A DNA stretch of 64,000 nt from Tetrahymena thermophila SB210. Lineage: Eukaryota; Ciliophora; Oligohymenophorea; Hymenostomatida; Tetrahymenidae. A program made the translations under genes and the position numbers. The notes below the pieces were generated by a model. The model saw nothing but the letters and a program-made list of their open reading frames with translations. It did not search any database and was not told the DNA's origin. The stretch covers positions 124,001 through 188,000 of the forward strand of contig NW_002476224.1 of the NCBI RefSeq assembly GCF_000189635.1, written 5' to 3'. Shown here in pieces: positions 43,507 through 55,854 of the stretch. How positions within the stretch are numbered: the first letter of the stretch is position 1; each line of letters begins with the position of its first letter.

Positions 43507-45702
43507 ATGCAATTTAATTGTGATAGGCATCAGTAATTTCATCCTATTTACATAAAATTAGATGATGATTAGTACTTTAAGTGCGCTAAATGCATCACTT
43601 AATATAAAATTAGTGGAGATTAGCTTATTTTAGTTGAGGAGGTTAATTAGTATAGCTAATCATCTATAATATCTAACTGGCCTCCAGTAAATGACTCTTA
43701 GTTATTGAGCTAAGTTGAACAAATAGTAAATAAAGACTCAGATAAATCATAAATAAAAATATTAAATGATTTTTTTGAAAACTTTAGGCGAGAGTTAAAT
43801 GAATAGCTTACAAATTTATAGTAGATTATTAACATACAAATTAATAAATATTAAAACTCAAATTAAACCTTACTTGATGTATACAATAAATTGGCAGAAA
43901 AATAGGTATTTAAATAATTACTTACATCTTAAACAAACACGTAAGAATCTACTGTGTAGTTTACTTTATTCTTAAAAGATAAAATAGAATAAAGAAGTTA
44001 AATTTCTTAAGAGTTGATCAAATCTATAGGCAATTATAACTAATCAATTCAAGAAATAGACTTGGACTTACCTAAGAAAATAAAAGAAGATATTATTCAT
44101 TCTTTAGAAAAAGTTTGCTTATATTTTTAAGAAGATAACTACAAATAAAATAATAATAAAGAATTGAACTATAATTTTCGTTAAATGAAATTTAATTCTG
44201 ATTAAAGCAATGTAGACAAGCTAATACAGCTTATATCAAATAAATCTAACTTTTGCACTTAAAGATTTATCTCGAAAATTGAATAAATATTGAACAAATA
44301 CTCAGTATTGATAAATAAAGAAGATATGGAAGATCTTTTTATTGAATAAAAATAACCAATAGATTTTAGCTCATTAAGCATTCCTCAATTAGAAGATATT
44401 AGGGAGATAGTATAAAACTAAACTTACAAAAATAAATTATTAGAAGAAGGAAAATAAGCTTAATGCTCTCCTTATATAGAATAAATGATAAATTTAATTT
44501 CTAATAGGAGCAATTAAGTTAGTAAATAATCTATCAACAAAATAAAGCAATCTTTAGAAAAAGTGGAGCCACTATTTAAAGATATAATTTAGCTAGATGG
44601 AGAAGTTGAAGATTTCCATAAAATAAAAGAATCTCAATACAAAACTATACTTAAACTTGCTAAAAAATATTAAGATATTGAATATATGAATTAGCCTTCT
44701 GAAAATGTAAATAGAATTTTGAGATTGATATCAAACAATTCTAATTTTGTCAGATCAAAGTACCTTTAAGAGATAGAAGAGAAGTTAGATAGCTTAAAAG
44801 CAATTATAGATGAGATTTAAATTAACGATGAAGATATGTTTACTTCTACTCCAATCGATTTTAGATATATGTCATATGACTAGCTTTAATTAATAAATAA
44901 TTTAGTTAAAAAGTACTCTGAAATAAATCATTTATAAGTTGATAATTTGCATAAATCTCCCGTAAAAGATCCTTTGTATAACACTTACTTAAATGAAAGC
45001 ACCAACAACACATTTATTGTACTATAATATATAGACTTTAAATTCTTTAATGAGTCAGATAAAACCAAAATAAGAGATATTCTATATAAATATCCCATAT
45101 TAGATACTATAGATATAGCAAATCCTTATAAAGATTTAACAAAAGAAGTAAACTTTACTCCATCGTTGTATAATGATTCGGACAAAAATGTCAAAATTTG
45201 GAGAAATCCTTAGCAAGAGCTAGTGATTGACCATTTCTAATATCAGAGTCAGTCTATTCAAACAGTATTTGATGCTGACTTGGATCCAAACTTAAAATAT
45301 GTTGTTAGGATTGAGATTGAACCAATGAATAATTTTAATTACTATTCAAGGATTGGTTTGATTAGATCCTTCAATAAGAATACTCATAGAATATTTGCTG
45401 ATAATCTTTGCTACTGTAATCAAAATTCATATGGTATAACAAAAGTCATAAAAGGAAAAAGACTTAATGACCCTTCTCTAAGATTTTCATTAAAAGCAAG
45501 AAATTTAGAGTTTAGAATTTGGATCAAAGGTAAAATATTTATGGTAGCTGATTACCCAGGCTATTAAAACATCAACAGTATTGAGGATGATGCTAAAGAA
45601 ATAGAACTTTATAGCTCACTGACATTAGGTACTTTAGGTTTTAATATCAAAAGTTTTATTATCAAGTATTTTAAAGTTGTAGATCATTTTCCTTAGATTT
45701 GA
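43507..45702 (+). CDS. Large single-exon protein with N-terminal Cys/His motif and internal repeats
   Basis: Intronless, 731 aa, TGA 45700-45702. Starts MQFNCDRHQQFHP, then CAKC about 20 residues later: C-x2-H...C-x2-C spacing resembling the B-box-like zinc motif at the N-terminus of a large ciliate protein family. A mostly helical, Gln/Asn/Lys-rich middle follows. It contains three copies of a LISNxSN motif at about residues 242, 330 and 407, each followed by a helical stretch (SKIEQIL, NKIKQSL, QEIEEKL). Two copies are then followed by a PIDFxxxSxxQL motif. The C-terminal ~200 residues are globular, with hydrophobic strands (YVVRIEIEPMN, FRIWIKGKIFMVADYPGY, LGTLGFNIKSFIIKYFKVV) suggestive of a beta-sandwich. 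No signal peptide or membrane span. I do not recognise a specific function; a role in protein interaction or ubiquitin signalling is conjecture. Confidence 0.82.
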
Positions 45703-46478
45703 TAAATATTTGTTTATTTGTTTGAATGTTTTTCAATTTTGTAAAAAAAAAATATTTTTAAATATTTTATTTTTTAAAGAAATTTCATTTTAAAACAGTA
45801 GAAAATTATTCAAATATCATTTGAGTTATTTTAAAAAAATAATATAGTAGATATAATGAAAAGTAATTACATGTTACCCCTTTAATGTTATTATCATAGA
45901 TGTATCTTATTTTAGAATTTAATTTATTAAATTTAGAAATAACATATAGCTTACAAACTTATTATTAAAAAAAATTTTTCCTGCTTATATTAATATTTTT
46001 TGTTTTGTTTGACTCTATTTCTTTTCTTCAAAATATTTAAAAAATTCTGTTAACCAGTATTTCTAAGAATATTTTAAAGAAAGTCCGTACAGTTAATCCA
46101 GAACCATTTGTTTACCTCTAAAATTTTAATATATCAATAAATAAATCATTTTAAAATAACTTATTAATTAATGAATCAAATTTTTAAAAAATATCGAAAT
46201 TAAATTTGTTTTTTTAAATGTGTAAATTTACTCGAAACTGAAACTGAATAATTTAAAAGAATTTCACAATAATTTTGTTTTTTCAACTTTCAAAATAAAT
46301 TTTGTAAGTAATAATATTTATTTGTTTTATAAATTGAAGAAGAAGAAGATTCAATAATTAATATTCATAAATTAGATCTACGAAGTATTTAAAATTTAAT
46401 TAAGTAAACTTAAAATTATTTGTTATCAAAAACATGCAAGAAAACAAAAAATAATAATTATTTGCATAACAAATTACT
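45703..46478. other. AT-rich intergenic DNA
   Basis: There is no gene. A slightly less AT-rich patch at about 46080-46122 has no recognisable identity. The right end should hold the promoter of the small MORN gene. Confidence 0.55.
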
Positions 46479-47168
46479 ATGTCAAGCAATAAAATTTAAA
46501 CAAATTAAAATATTTAAGAAATTAAGTTATTATAAATAACGCAGAATAAATCTTAAGTTTCAATAATTGGTTTTAAATGCGGAGGGATTTATTTAGGTTC
46601 TACAAAGGATAATAAAAGAAATGGTGAAGGAAAGTAATTCTATTCTAATGGAAACTATTACGAAGGTGAATGGTCTTAAGATCTTCAAGATGGTATTGGT
46701 CTTTTCAAATATAATACTGGTGATTTTTACTAAGGAGAATTTTTTTAGGGATAATTTTAAGGATTTGGAAAATATTTTTATGCTTAAAGTAAAAGATTGT
46801 ATATTGGATTTTGGTTAAATAGTAAATGGCATGGTTAAGGCTCATTTTATAGTGATCAAGGAGATTTATTAATTGATGGAATTTGGGAATGTGATAATCT
46901 TATCTAAGAAAATATATAAATAAATAAAAATATTACTTGTAAAAATGAGCCAAATACACATAAAAAATAAATAAGTATTTAATCTCTGATAAAAAAGAGT
47001 AATTAAATATAGTCAAAAGATAATCAGAATAGTTTTAGTATTTAAAATATAAAAAATATTAATGGATCAAAATACAAATCATTATTATCTAATATAAAAA
47101 ATTTATTATTTTAAAATAAACATTAAAAACTAAAATAGTGTTTAATTGAATAAAGTGTTATTATATGA
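46479..47168 (+). CDS. Short MORN-repeat protein
   Basis: Single exon, 229 aa, ATG 46479-46481, TGA 47166-47168. MORN units start near residue 40: GGIYLGSTKDNKRNGEGKQF, YYEGEWSQDLQDGIGLF, FYQGEFFQGQFQGFGKYFY and LYIGFWLNSKWHGQGSFY, a four-unit array with typical G-E/F-W and G-x-G spacing. The C-terminal ~100 residues are Lys/Asn/Ser-rich without a domain. MORN arrays bind membranes or act as scaffolds at the cytoskeleton; in ciliates many are ciliary or cortical. The ATG was chosen because it is the first in frame and nothing upstream is coding. The gene is tail-to-tail with the larger MORN gene (stops 505 bases apart). Confidence 0.8.
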
Positions 47169-47672
47169 TAATTATATTTAAATGTATCCAAATTATTTAT
47201 TGATGTTAGAAATAAAAAAACTTTATCAAAAAATATCTTTCTTATATTCAAATCTGTCATATTTTAGTTTAAATAAATAAATTCATAGTATCAAAAAATG
47301 CATTTTTTGAAATGATTTAATAATTTATTAACGGAATTTTATTAGAAATAAATAAGATAGCCTTTTAATTCTAATTCTATTTTTTAAGCATAAATTTAGG
47401 ATTGAGAAGATTTTTGTGAGGACAAAAGCATTTATAGAAAATATTTTATAAAAAGTATATATATAATAAACATTCATATTTTGAATTTAATATTAATTAA
47501 GCTGCTGTTTAATAAATCTACGAGTAAATTTAGATTGCATATTTATTTTCTGCCTTCTTATTACTGAAATTATTTTTTGTGCTTCTATGCTAAACCACTA
47601 AAAACTTTTTTATTTATTTATAGAGAGTGGTTATTTATAATGAAGCCTTTATTAATTTAAAATTTATTAGTC
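47169..47672. other. Convergent spacer between the MORN genes
   Basis: AT-rich, with no gene. It holds the two 3' UTRs. Confidence 0.6.
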
Positions 47673-49621
47673 TCAAATGGTTCCAACAAAATTGTCGTTT
47701 TCGAAGTATCCTTCAACTATCTTTCCGTCTGCACTGCAGTAAATACCTTTACCGTTCATTCTATCCTATTAAAGTTATTCAAAAAAAAATGTTATTATGA
47801 GTAATGTTAAATTTCAAAAAAATATGAAATGCCTTAATTTAAAAATATTACTTGTTCCCAGTCTCCTTTGTAGTATGATTTATCGGCCCAAGTGTAAATA
47901 CCCTTACCTTATCTTAAACCAGCAACAAAATAACCTTCATAAGCATCACCATTTGCAAAAGTATATTGTCCCTTGCCATTTTTTCTTCCATCGAGCCTAA
48001 ATTTAAGTAAAAATCAGTCAAAAAAATTCATAACTTGTTTAATAATTACCATTCACCATCATATCTATCTCCAGTAGCCATTTCAAGAGTACCAAGACCT
48101 TCTTTCTTATCAGCTTTCCATTCACCTTTTTAGTTAAAATAATTATTAGTTTATAAATTATAAATGGGGTCTATTTAGAGATATCATTAGATAATTTAAA
48201 AAACTATTACTAAATATATTTTAAAACTATCTCTTTTACTTTAAAATATTTTTAAAAACGATCAATAAATATATATATATATATTACCATCGTAAGTATC
48301 ACCATTTGCATATTGATAAACACCAGGACCATTTCTTTCACCATCTACAAAAGAACCTTGGTAAAGATCTCCGTTAGAGAATTAGAAAGTACCAATACCA
48401 TTTTTGTCATCATTGGCCCATTCACCATCATATCTAGATCCATCTACATAAGTATAAACACCATGGCCACTCTTTTATCCTTCGAAGAAATTTCCTTCAT
48501 ATCTATCTCTATTTTGGCAGATCATAACACCATAGCCATGAACTTTGTCATTAAGCCAATCTCCTTCATATTCTGCTCCTGAAGAGTAGAAAAGAATACC
48601 CTTTCCATTCTTTTAGTTATTTTACCATTATCCTTCGTATCTATCTCCATAGCTAAAGAAATACTTGCCAATTCCTGATTTCTCTCCATTAATCCATTCA
48701 CCTATTAATTTAATTTATAAAATTTTTTAGCTTAATTATTGGAATGCTAGCAATTTAAAAAAATTCTAAAAAGATATTTAAAAGCTTATCTATCTTTTTT
48801 ATTAATTTTATTTATGATTTTCAAAGAGAGAAGATTATTTTTTTGTAAGTAGATCAAAAACTGATATTTTTTAATGTAATATAATGTTAAATTAGTTCTG
48901 ATAGGGTATTATAAAATTATTTATCTACCCAAAACTTGACTAAAGAATAAAAATCTAGATAGAATCAGTTAAAGACTATTGAATTGGGCAACTTATTTAC
49001 TTACTTAAAGAAATAATTCCATTTTCTTAAAAGCTGTTTTTAAAATCACTTAAAAGTTAATTAAATACCTTCATATTTTTCATTTGAGGACAAATAGAAG
49101 TAAACACCTTAGCCATGCTTTTTATCGTTAAACCAAGTTCCTTCATAAAAATTACCATTAGGATAAGTATATTTGCCAAAACCTTCCTTTCTTCCTTCCT
49201 TTAATTAGCCTTCGTATCTTTCGCCTGTTTAAAAGATATAGTAGCATCTTTAACCGTGGAAGAGATCGTCTTTCCACTCGCCAACATAAATATCACCATT
49301 TGCATAATAATAAATACCCTTGCCGTGACGAGCTTCTCCATTTAACTAACCTTCATATCTGGATCCATCGCTATAATTCTTAACAAAAGTTTGTAAACCC
49401 TTCAACTGTGCAACGAATTCATTAATAACGATTTGTTTTTCTTCTAAATTTCTTCTATTCTCTTCTTGGATGTTAACTTCTTTGCGTGATTCAACTGGTA
49501 CGACACTTTATTGTATAATCATAGGTCTACTCTCCTTGCCTTGAAGCTAAGTAATACTGTACTTGACTTAATTTTAGTTTTGGTAAACTTAAGATCCATA
49601 TACTGGTTGTTATTAGATCAT
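47673..49621 (-). CDS. Long MORN-repeat protein (about 15 units)
   Basis: Five exons on the minus strand: 49621-49069, 48701-48288, 48125-48050, 47996-47852, 47765-47673. They total 427 codons including TGA at 47675-47673 (426 aa), with consistent phases. The first ~80 residues are Gln-rich, then charged and helical (ESRKEVNIQEENRRNLEEKQ). From about residue 85 to the end there is an uninterrupted array of about 15 MORN units of 22-24 residues with the pattern YEGxWxxxxxxGxGxYxYxxG. The last unit is shortened (VEGYFENDNFVGTI). Several introns fall inside repeat units. Such arrays serve as scaffolds, for example radial-spoke and basal-body proteins; no specific orthologue is recognised. The start lies in MIQQQPVYGSQ, the first ATG in frame. 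Confidence 0.9.
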
Positions 49622-50807
49622 TTTTTATAACTAATTATACTTGCTTTATTGATTGATATGTTTGTTTCTTTGATTTATTTTGTTAAATTAACAATATTTT
49701 ATTAATTGATTTATATTTTTTCTTTACTGAAATTGTTTGTTTCTATTTTATTTTCTCTTTAATTTTCAAATTACCTATTTTTAAAACTTAATAAATAATT
49801 TTTTACTTGTCTGGTTGCTTCAGATTTAATTAAAATCTTGAAGAGAAAAGAGATATCTATCTATCTATCATTTAGAAAAATATTTAATTTGTTTGAAATT
49901 ATCTAATGAAAAATTAAATATGAAAAGTAATTTATGATTAACATTATCACATTTATTAGCTGTTATGTTTGTTTGTTTGTATTTATGTATGTTTTGATTG
50001 TTTTTTTGATTGAAAATGAATCAATTTATTTTTCAACTATTTTTTATTATCTTTCAAATTTTTATTTTTATTTTATTTCCCATAAATATCCAAATTTATT
50101 AAAGTATTCAAGCCTGTTTTTCTTACTTTAAGTTCAATATTTAATAGAATATTATTGATGAAATATAAAATCAAATAATTTTATTGTCTAGAATAAAATA
50201 TCCAATATATTTATTTGTTCAAATTAGTTCTAATATTAAATTTAAATTTAAAAATATTTTATCTCATAAAAGTAAAAAATTAATAATCTACTTATATAAT
50301 TCATAATATTTTTTTGAAAGCTTAAATTAAAGAAAATTATTTATAATTAAATCTAATTATTTTTAAAAAGTTTTGTATAAAAATAATATTATTTTCTTAC
50401 AAAAAAAAATAAATTATTAATATTTATAATCATTTTTAAATCCAAAATCTCACTAATAAACAAATTATATTGTGCTTTAGTTTATATTAAGCAAATGAAA
50501 AGAAAGGTTTGAACTAGTTTTTGTTTAAAATTTTGAAAAATAAATTTGCTATTGTTGTTTATTTCATGAAATTAGATATTTACTTTAGTAAAGAGGAAAT
50601 TTTTGATATTTAAATCAAAGTTTTCAAATTTTATTTTTTCTTTTATCCAAATAATTTATAATAATTTATTAATAAATAAAATCAATGAAAAAAAAAAAAA
50701 AGTAAATGATTAAATTAACAAAAATGGAAAGAGATTTTATAATTTAGGACAAAAAGGTATTTGAGAAAAAATAAAATGTTGATATAGAAACTTTAGTTTT
50801 TTTGAAA

Positions 50808-50939
50808 TTTACAATATCGAAAGGCTTTGCTACTTATCTACAAAAATGAAAATTGCTCGCACATCCACACTACACACACTCTACACTTAAGCTCTTTTAA
50901 TGTTAAATCTATTCTCCTAAACTATTTCGATATTGTAAA
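50808..50939. repeat. 132-bp segment with 15-bp perfect inverted repeat
   Basis: TTTACAATATCGAAA at 50808-50822 is exactly complemented by TTTCGATATTGTAAA at 50925-50939. The 102-base interior (50823-50924) is unusually GC-rich for the neighbourhood and includes a CA-rich stretch. It could be a small inverted-repeat element or a structured RNA. Confidence 0.75.
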
Positions 50940-51077
50940 AAGTAAAATAAATATAATGCTCTATCTCACAGGATACAAAGCTCATATATCTCCTAATGCA
51001 TAAAACGATTTCGATCCATTTATAGACTTAAAAAAGCTGATTTCTATATAAAAAAACAGTAAGCCTAAGACCAGAAG

Positions 51078-51251
51078 CTGTTTGAATCTATTATAAATTT
51101 TTTAATACTAATTCCCGCTATGAATATAAAATATTAATATAATATTAGAACGATTATTGTAATATATATTCATAGGAGATAAAATAAAATAAATAAATTA
51201 TCTCACGTCGATAATAAATTTTTGAGGCTAAGGATAATAGTATTCAAACAG
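51078..51251. repeat. Nested imperfect palindrome
   Basis: The outer arm CTGTTTGAATCTATTAT (51078-51094) pairs with ATAATAGTATTCAAACAG (51234-51251) except for one bulged base. The inner arm CTATGAATATA (51118-51128) pairs perfectly with TATATTCATAG (51165-51175). Both arm pairs are nested in the same orientation, giving a long potential hairpin. Confidence 0.7.
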
Positions 51252-51460
51252 ATCTAATTAGAACACTTATTGTTTAATAAAATAGAATTAGCTAATCACA
51301 GTCTATGATGTTCAAACCAATTTTGAGCAAATGCCAAAATTTAAGTTTTTAAAACCACGAGATATTCATTCTTATGTCTTTGCAATCATATTTTAAAATA
51401 TATAAAATATATTGTTTAAAATTAGGCAATAGAACCAAAGTCGATTCCTCTCTATCAAGA

Positions 51461-51655
51461 TTTAAAAAAAAAATTAAAAATTAAAAAATAAATAAATTTA
51501 AATAAATACAAATAAATAAAATTAATTAATTAAATAAATAAAAAATCTATTAAAAAATAATCAAATAAAAATTAGTAATTAAACAAATAAACAAATAAAT
51601 ATTAAAATAAATAAATAAAATTAATAATAAATAAATAAAAAAATAAACATATAAA
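51461..51655. repeat. AAAT-type low-complexity tract
   Basis: About 200 bases almost entirely of AAAT, AAATA and AATT units, with very few G or C bases. Read directly. Confidence 0.85.
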
Positions 51656-52623
51656 TCAAGACAGCAAGGCATATTTTAAAAAAATGAATAGCGTATCTTG
51701 CTAATTTTTTTAGAAATTAAAAAGTTTTTATTTAATAAAAATATTTATTTTGGAAAATTTTTATTCTTATTTTTATTTAATTTTATTTATTTATTTCATG
51801 AAAAGAGAAAATTAAATAAGTTTATTTTTTGAATGATTACGAAAATAATATTTTTAATGTTCAATAATATTTTACAAAAAAAACAAAATTTATTTTTCTT
51901 TTTTAATATTTTTACTAATTTTAAAAATTAATGAAAAATAGTATGATTAATATTAATTGGTTTTGCATTTATATGATCGTGATTCTTTTTTAATCTACCA
52001 AGTATAATAAGATAATTAAGGAATTGTAATTCAAAATTTATAAAACTAATAATGCGTAGATATTGCTATAAATTTAAATTTAATTGGGAGATTTTCATGT
52101 TAGTAGAATAGAAATGCTCGATAAATCAAGATACAATATATTTAAAATAAATAAATAAATAATTTAATTTTTTAGTAATATTTGTCCATTAACCAATATA
52201 ATATAAATATTTTTTTCTTTTTAGTGATAAATATAGATTTTAGCAAATTTTAGGTATCTAGCAACTTTACTTTCAAATATTTGATGGTGTTTAATATAGA
52301 TTAATATAAAAAATGATAATAAATTACGAAAAATGAGTAAATAGAGAGAATAAAAAAGAATTTATTTGACTTACACTATTTTTTTTCTTTTGTATTAATA
52401 TGAAATCAAAATTTCTTTTAAAAAATCAACTTTTATTTAACAAAAATTTTAGATGTATTATAATTTGCTTTGATTGCTGTTTTCTTTGTTTTTTTGCTTG
52501 CTTGGTTGCTTGTTTAATAAAATAAAAGTTCGCATTATTTTGACAAATATAATAAGTAGAAACATAATATAACCAAACAATTATTATTCTTACAGAGTAG
52601 CTAAATAATAACATTATAAATAC

Positions 52624-54816
52624 ATGAGTAAAAAAAATAAAAACTCCTAGCAAATCGAGGAATAGAGCAGCTAGTAATAAGAACCATAACAATCCTATAT
52701 GGCAGACTTGCGAAGAGAAAACGACAATAAGGCTGATTGCTTAGTACAGGATAACGATTTACTGCCAATTAAGCAACGTTAAAACATACAAGATAATTGT
52801 GATTAATCATTAAATAATAATTTATGCTTTTTAAAATTTGAATCTAACTAGATTTTTAAAGATAGCCCAACTATTAAATTTCTTTAAATTTAATAATAAA
52901 ATGAGAAGCATTAAAATAAAATGGCCTAATTATCTTTGGAGAATTAAGCTAAGGATCATTCTTATAAAGATTTTCACCATAACGAATTCAAGTAAAATAA
53001 TAATAATAAAGTTATTAATGAGGAGCATTAGTAACATAATGTTAAAAAATAAAGTTAATAATATATTGAGGAAGAAGATTAATAAATGAACAAATTATAA
53101 TTTCCAAACAGGAAATCTTCATATATTTAAAATTAAAGGGTTAATGAAGAAAAAATGGTTATTAATATAAACAATTAGAATGACCAAATTAATTTTCTTG
53201 AATGCAATTCCAAAGGCTTATAAACCAAGAATATTAATATAAATTAATAAGTTTTTAATAATTAGTAAAATAATTCCAAATAGTTAGTCTTAAATGCTGA
53301 AGAAACTTAATTAGAGAAAAAAAATATAGACTCTATTGAAGAATAAGATGATGAGTAGCAATAAAAATATCCTGAGTATTTTAATTTAACAAACAACGAA
53401 AAATTAGAAGAAATATGCTCAAAAGTCAACTTTGTAAGAAATACACTAAGCAGACACTTTGGGAAACTTAGAAGAAATGGATAGATTGTGGAGAATGAAT
53501 CTCTTCTGTAAATAGATCAAGAGTTTAAATTAACTGATAGATAAAAACAGTAGAGAGATCTTTTGGTCCTCTCTTTGAGAAGGAGATCTTAAATTTTCTT
53601 AATTTTAAACGTTATTTGGGTAATTATTATAGGATTAACTTATATTTAATCTGAAAATTGGTTCAAAATGAAAACATTAGACAACTTATCTCTGCAACTT
53701 TTAGTAACAGCTGATGGAATTACAATTCTCCAATTAGTAGTATGGATCATAAATATCTTAGTTGGTTTGAATGGAATGGCTAATTTCTCATTGTTGTGCT
53801 TGAAAATATATTAAATAGCTGTTCTTATCACCATATTTTTTGAGATTCTCACAAATGTACTCATTTTAAACTTTGTTCCTATTTCCTTAGCAAAATCTCT
53901 TGCCTTAATTCTTTTCCACCTATTCTTTATATTTGCCAGTAAAATTGTATAGAATGCCATGCTAGCTTTCAGAGAAAGATACATACCTATTCTCTATCAT
54001 TATCAACTGAGTTTTTCGCATGATGAAACTGCTTCTTAATAAACCTCTAATAATTAACAAACAAAAAGCCAAATTAAACATAAAAAGAAAGATTAAATCA
54101 TTTTTAATTAAGGATTACAATTTTAAAGTAGAATTGATGAAAAAAATCCCTTTGGTATAATTTCTAATATGAAATAATATCCAGCGCAAGTAGACGAATA
54201 AAATTCAACTGACTAAAAAAGTGTTTTACCTTAAAATTTATAAAAAAATTGTATCAACAATAATTAATCAGATTCAACTTAAAATCAATTAAATAACCTA
54301 AAATAATAATCATCGTGCATTTCAGATTAAGTTCAGACATTTTTGTTAGCAAACAAAGCTTAGTCTAATAAAAGTGAAGAATCAAAAGAACAAACTTTTA
54401 AGTAGTAAATTATACAACAAAAAAATTAAAAAGAAAAGAAAATTGCTTTTAGTGTAGCAGAATTATAGGGAGATGAAGAGAGAGGCTTTCAGTAAAAAAA
54501 ATCAGATATAGGATCCTTCCCTGTATATGAGAAAAATTAAGAAAAGCGCATAGACCAGGAAGAGTAAAATATATAATTAGAAATTTTTAATCAAGATGTA
54601 ATATCAAACCCCAGCGAAAAGAATTTACAGCTAAACCAATTAAAATCAACCCACAACAAAAAAATCAATATAGAGCGTAAAGAAACTATATTAAGCAGCA
54701 ATGCACAAGGTTCTTAAACTACACTTCCTTCAAATAATTGCTATATTCAAAGAAATAATCCATCTTAAATTTGCGCAAATTTAGATGATGAAGAAATCAA
54801 TGTAGATATAGCTTGA
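52624..54816 (+). CDS. Four-span membrane protein with Gln/Asn-rich tails
   Basis: Single exon, 730 aa if it starts at ATG 52624 (MSKKNKNSQQIEEQSS); a second ATG at 52699 (MADLRRENDNK) is an alternative. TGA 54814-54816. The N-terminal ~310 residues are hydrophilic, rich in Gln, Asn and Glu. Four hydrophobic segments follow: IFLILNVIWVIIIGLTYI, a long span ending LVVWIINILVGL, IAVLITIFFEILTNVLIL and LALILFHLFFIFASKIV. The C-terminal ~260 residues are Gln/Asn/Ser-rich and predicted cytosolic. There is no signal peptide. Topology suggests an integral membrane protein with both ends in the cytoplasm. No known family is recognised. The next gene has a similar four-span core, so the two may be related. 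Confidence 0.8.
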
Positions 54817-55250
54817 AATAATAATAATAATAAAATGGTGCTTTCTTCATGTAAAAAAACTTATTTATTAAAAGTAAACTTAAAAAAAAATTATAATTAA
54901 ATAAATAAACTTCAACAAATATTAATAAAAATTTAATTATTTCTTTATAAAAATACTTAAAAACCAATAAAATATATTATTATTTATATAAAAATAAATG
55001 TATTTTATATTAAACAAACTTTTATATTAGCAACCAATTTAATTTTGAAACAATTAATTGTAAATTCAATAAAAATACTTGAGTTTAGCTAAATTAATAT
55101 TAGATTAATTGATAGCTTTATCCTTTTACACATATATAATTCATCTTTCTTTTTAATTAGCATTAAAAAGCTATAAATATTCCTTTATCATATTTGATTA
55201 TTTTTATGAAAAGGTTTTAGATTTAAACTACCGCTTATTTAGTATAAAAG

Positions 55251-55411
55251 TTTAAAATAAAGTAAATAAATTTAAAAAAAACAAAAATTACCCAATAGTT
55301 TTATTTTTTAATTTGTTTATCTAATTAAAGCCAGTAAAGAAATTAATTGCTATGATAGATATTTAAAATAAAGTAAAAATTTTGAAAAAGAAAATTGTCC
55401 AATAGTTTTAT
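55251..55411. repeat. Imperfect direct repeat pair (about 50 bp)
   Basis: 55251-55306 and 55362-55411 both start with TTTAAAATAAAGTAAA and end with CCAATAGTTTTATT, with a variable A-rich middle. Offset is about 111 bases. Confidence 0.6.
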
Positions 55412-55612
55412 TGGTTTAAAAGCATTTTTACTGTATTAAAATATTAAAAAGCTTAATCTGTCTTTAACATGTATATAAAATCAATTAATTTATTTAAATA
55501 TTTTGTTTCAACTAATTTAAATTTACTAATTTAATTTAAACTTATTAAAAACTTGAAATATTTAAAAATAAAAAAAAAAATTATTTTTAGTGTAAAGACT
55601 GTAGGCGCAATC

Positions 55613-55854
55613 TATTGCTTAATTATTTCAATAGTTTTAAAAATGTCTTCTTTCTAAGAAATATGATTCATATTTTAAAAAAATGATGATAATTTAGTTA
55701 AAATTATTTTTAATTTAATTTAATTTTATTTTAAAATGTTATCAGCGAGATTTATTGATTGCTTAATTGTTTTAATATTTTAACATTTTTATGCTTTTAA
55801 ATATGATTCATTTTTTATTTAAATCATCATAATTTTAGTTAAAATTATTTTAAC
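55613..55854. repeat. Imperfect direct repeat pair (about 98 bp)
   Basis: 55613-55711 and 55758-55854 share ATTGCTTAATT, AATATGATTCAT and TTTAGTTAAAATTATTTT in the same order and spacing. Offset is about 145 bases. Confidence 0.6.

Larger units (their letters stand above)
49622..52623. other. 3-kb divergent non-coding region
   Basis: Longest gene-free stretch of the window, between divergent genes. Left (49622-50700) is plain A/T. From about 50800 to 51460 base composition is less AT-biased and contains nested inverted repeats, annotated separately. From 51461 to 51655 there are AAAT/AAATA microsatellites. To the right the sequence returns to plain A/T. I find no coding signal in the ciliate code in the structured part. 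Confidence 0.6.

Noticed and set aside
43302-43560. Frame starting MTKNDSVYYAIVF with signal-peptide-like start
   Set aside because: It is in a different frame from the long conserved ORF at 43507 and no GT...AG pair that joins the two sensibly was seen.
48313-48582. 89-codon plus-strand ORF
   Set aside because: Antisense of MORN repeats in the minus-strand gene.
51422-51460. T-arm-like sequence AAAGTCGATTCCTCTC suggesting a tRNA
   Set aside because: No matching acceptor, D or anticodon stems could be drawn on either strand.
51659-51708. Short stem AGCAAG/CTTGCT next to the AAAT tract
   Set aside because: Only six paired bases with mismatches beyond; expected by chance.
52426-52692. 88-codon minus-strand ORF with hydrophobic start
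   Set aside because: Overlaps the N-terminal coding part and 5' region of the plus-strand four-span gene; no homology, and the hydrophobicity comes from antisense of AT-rich sequence.
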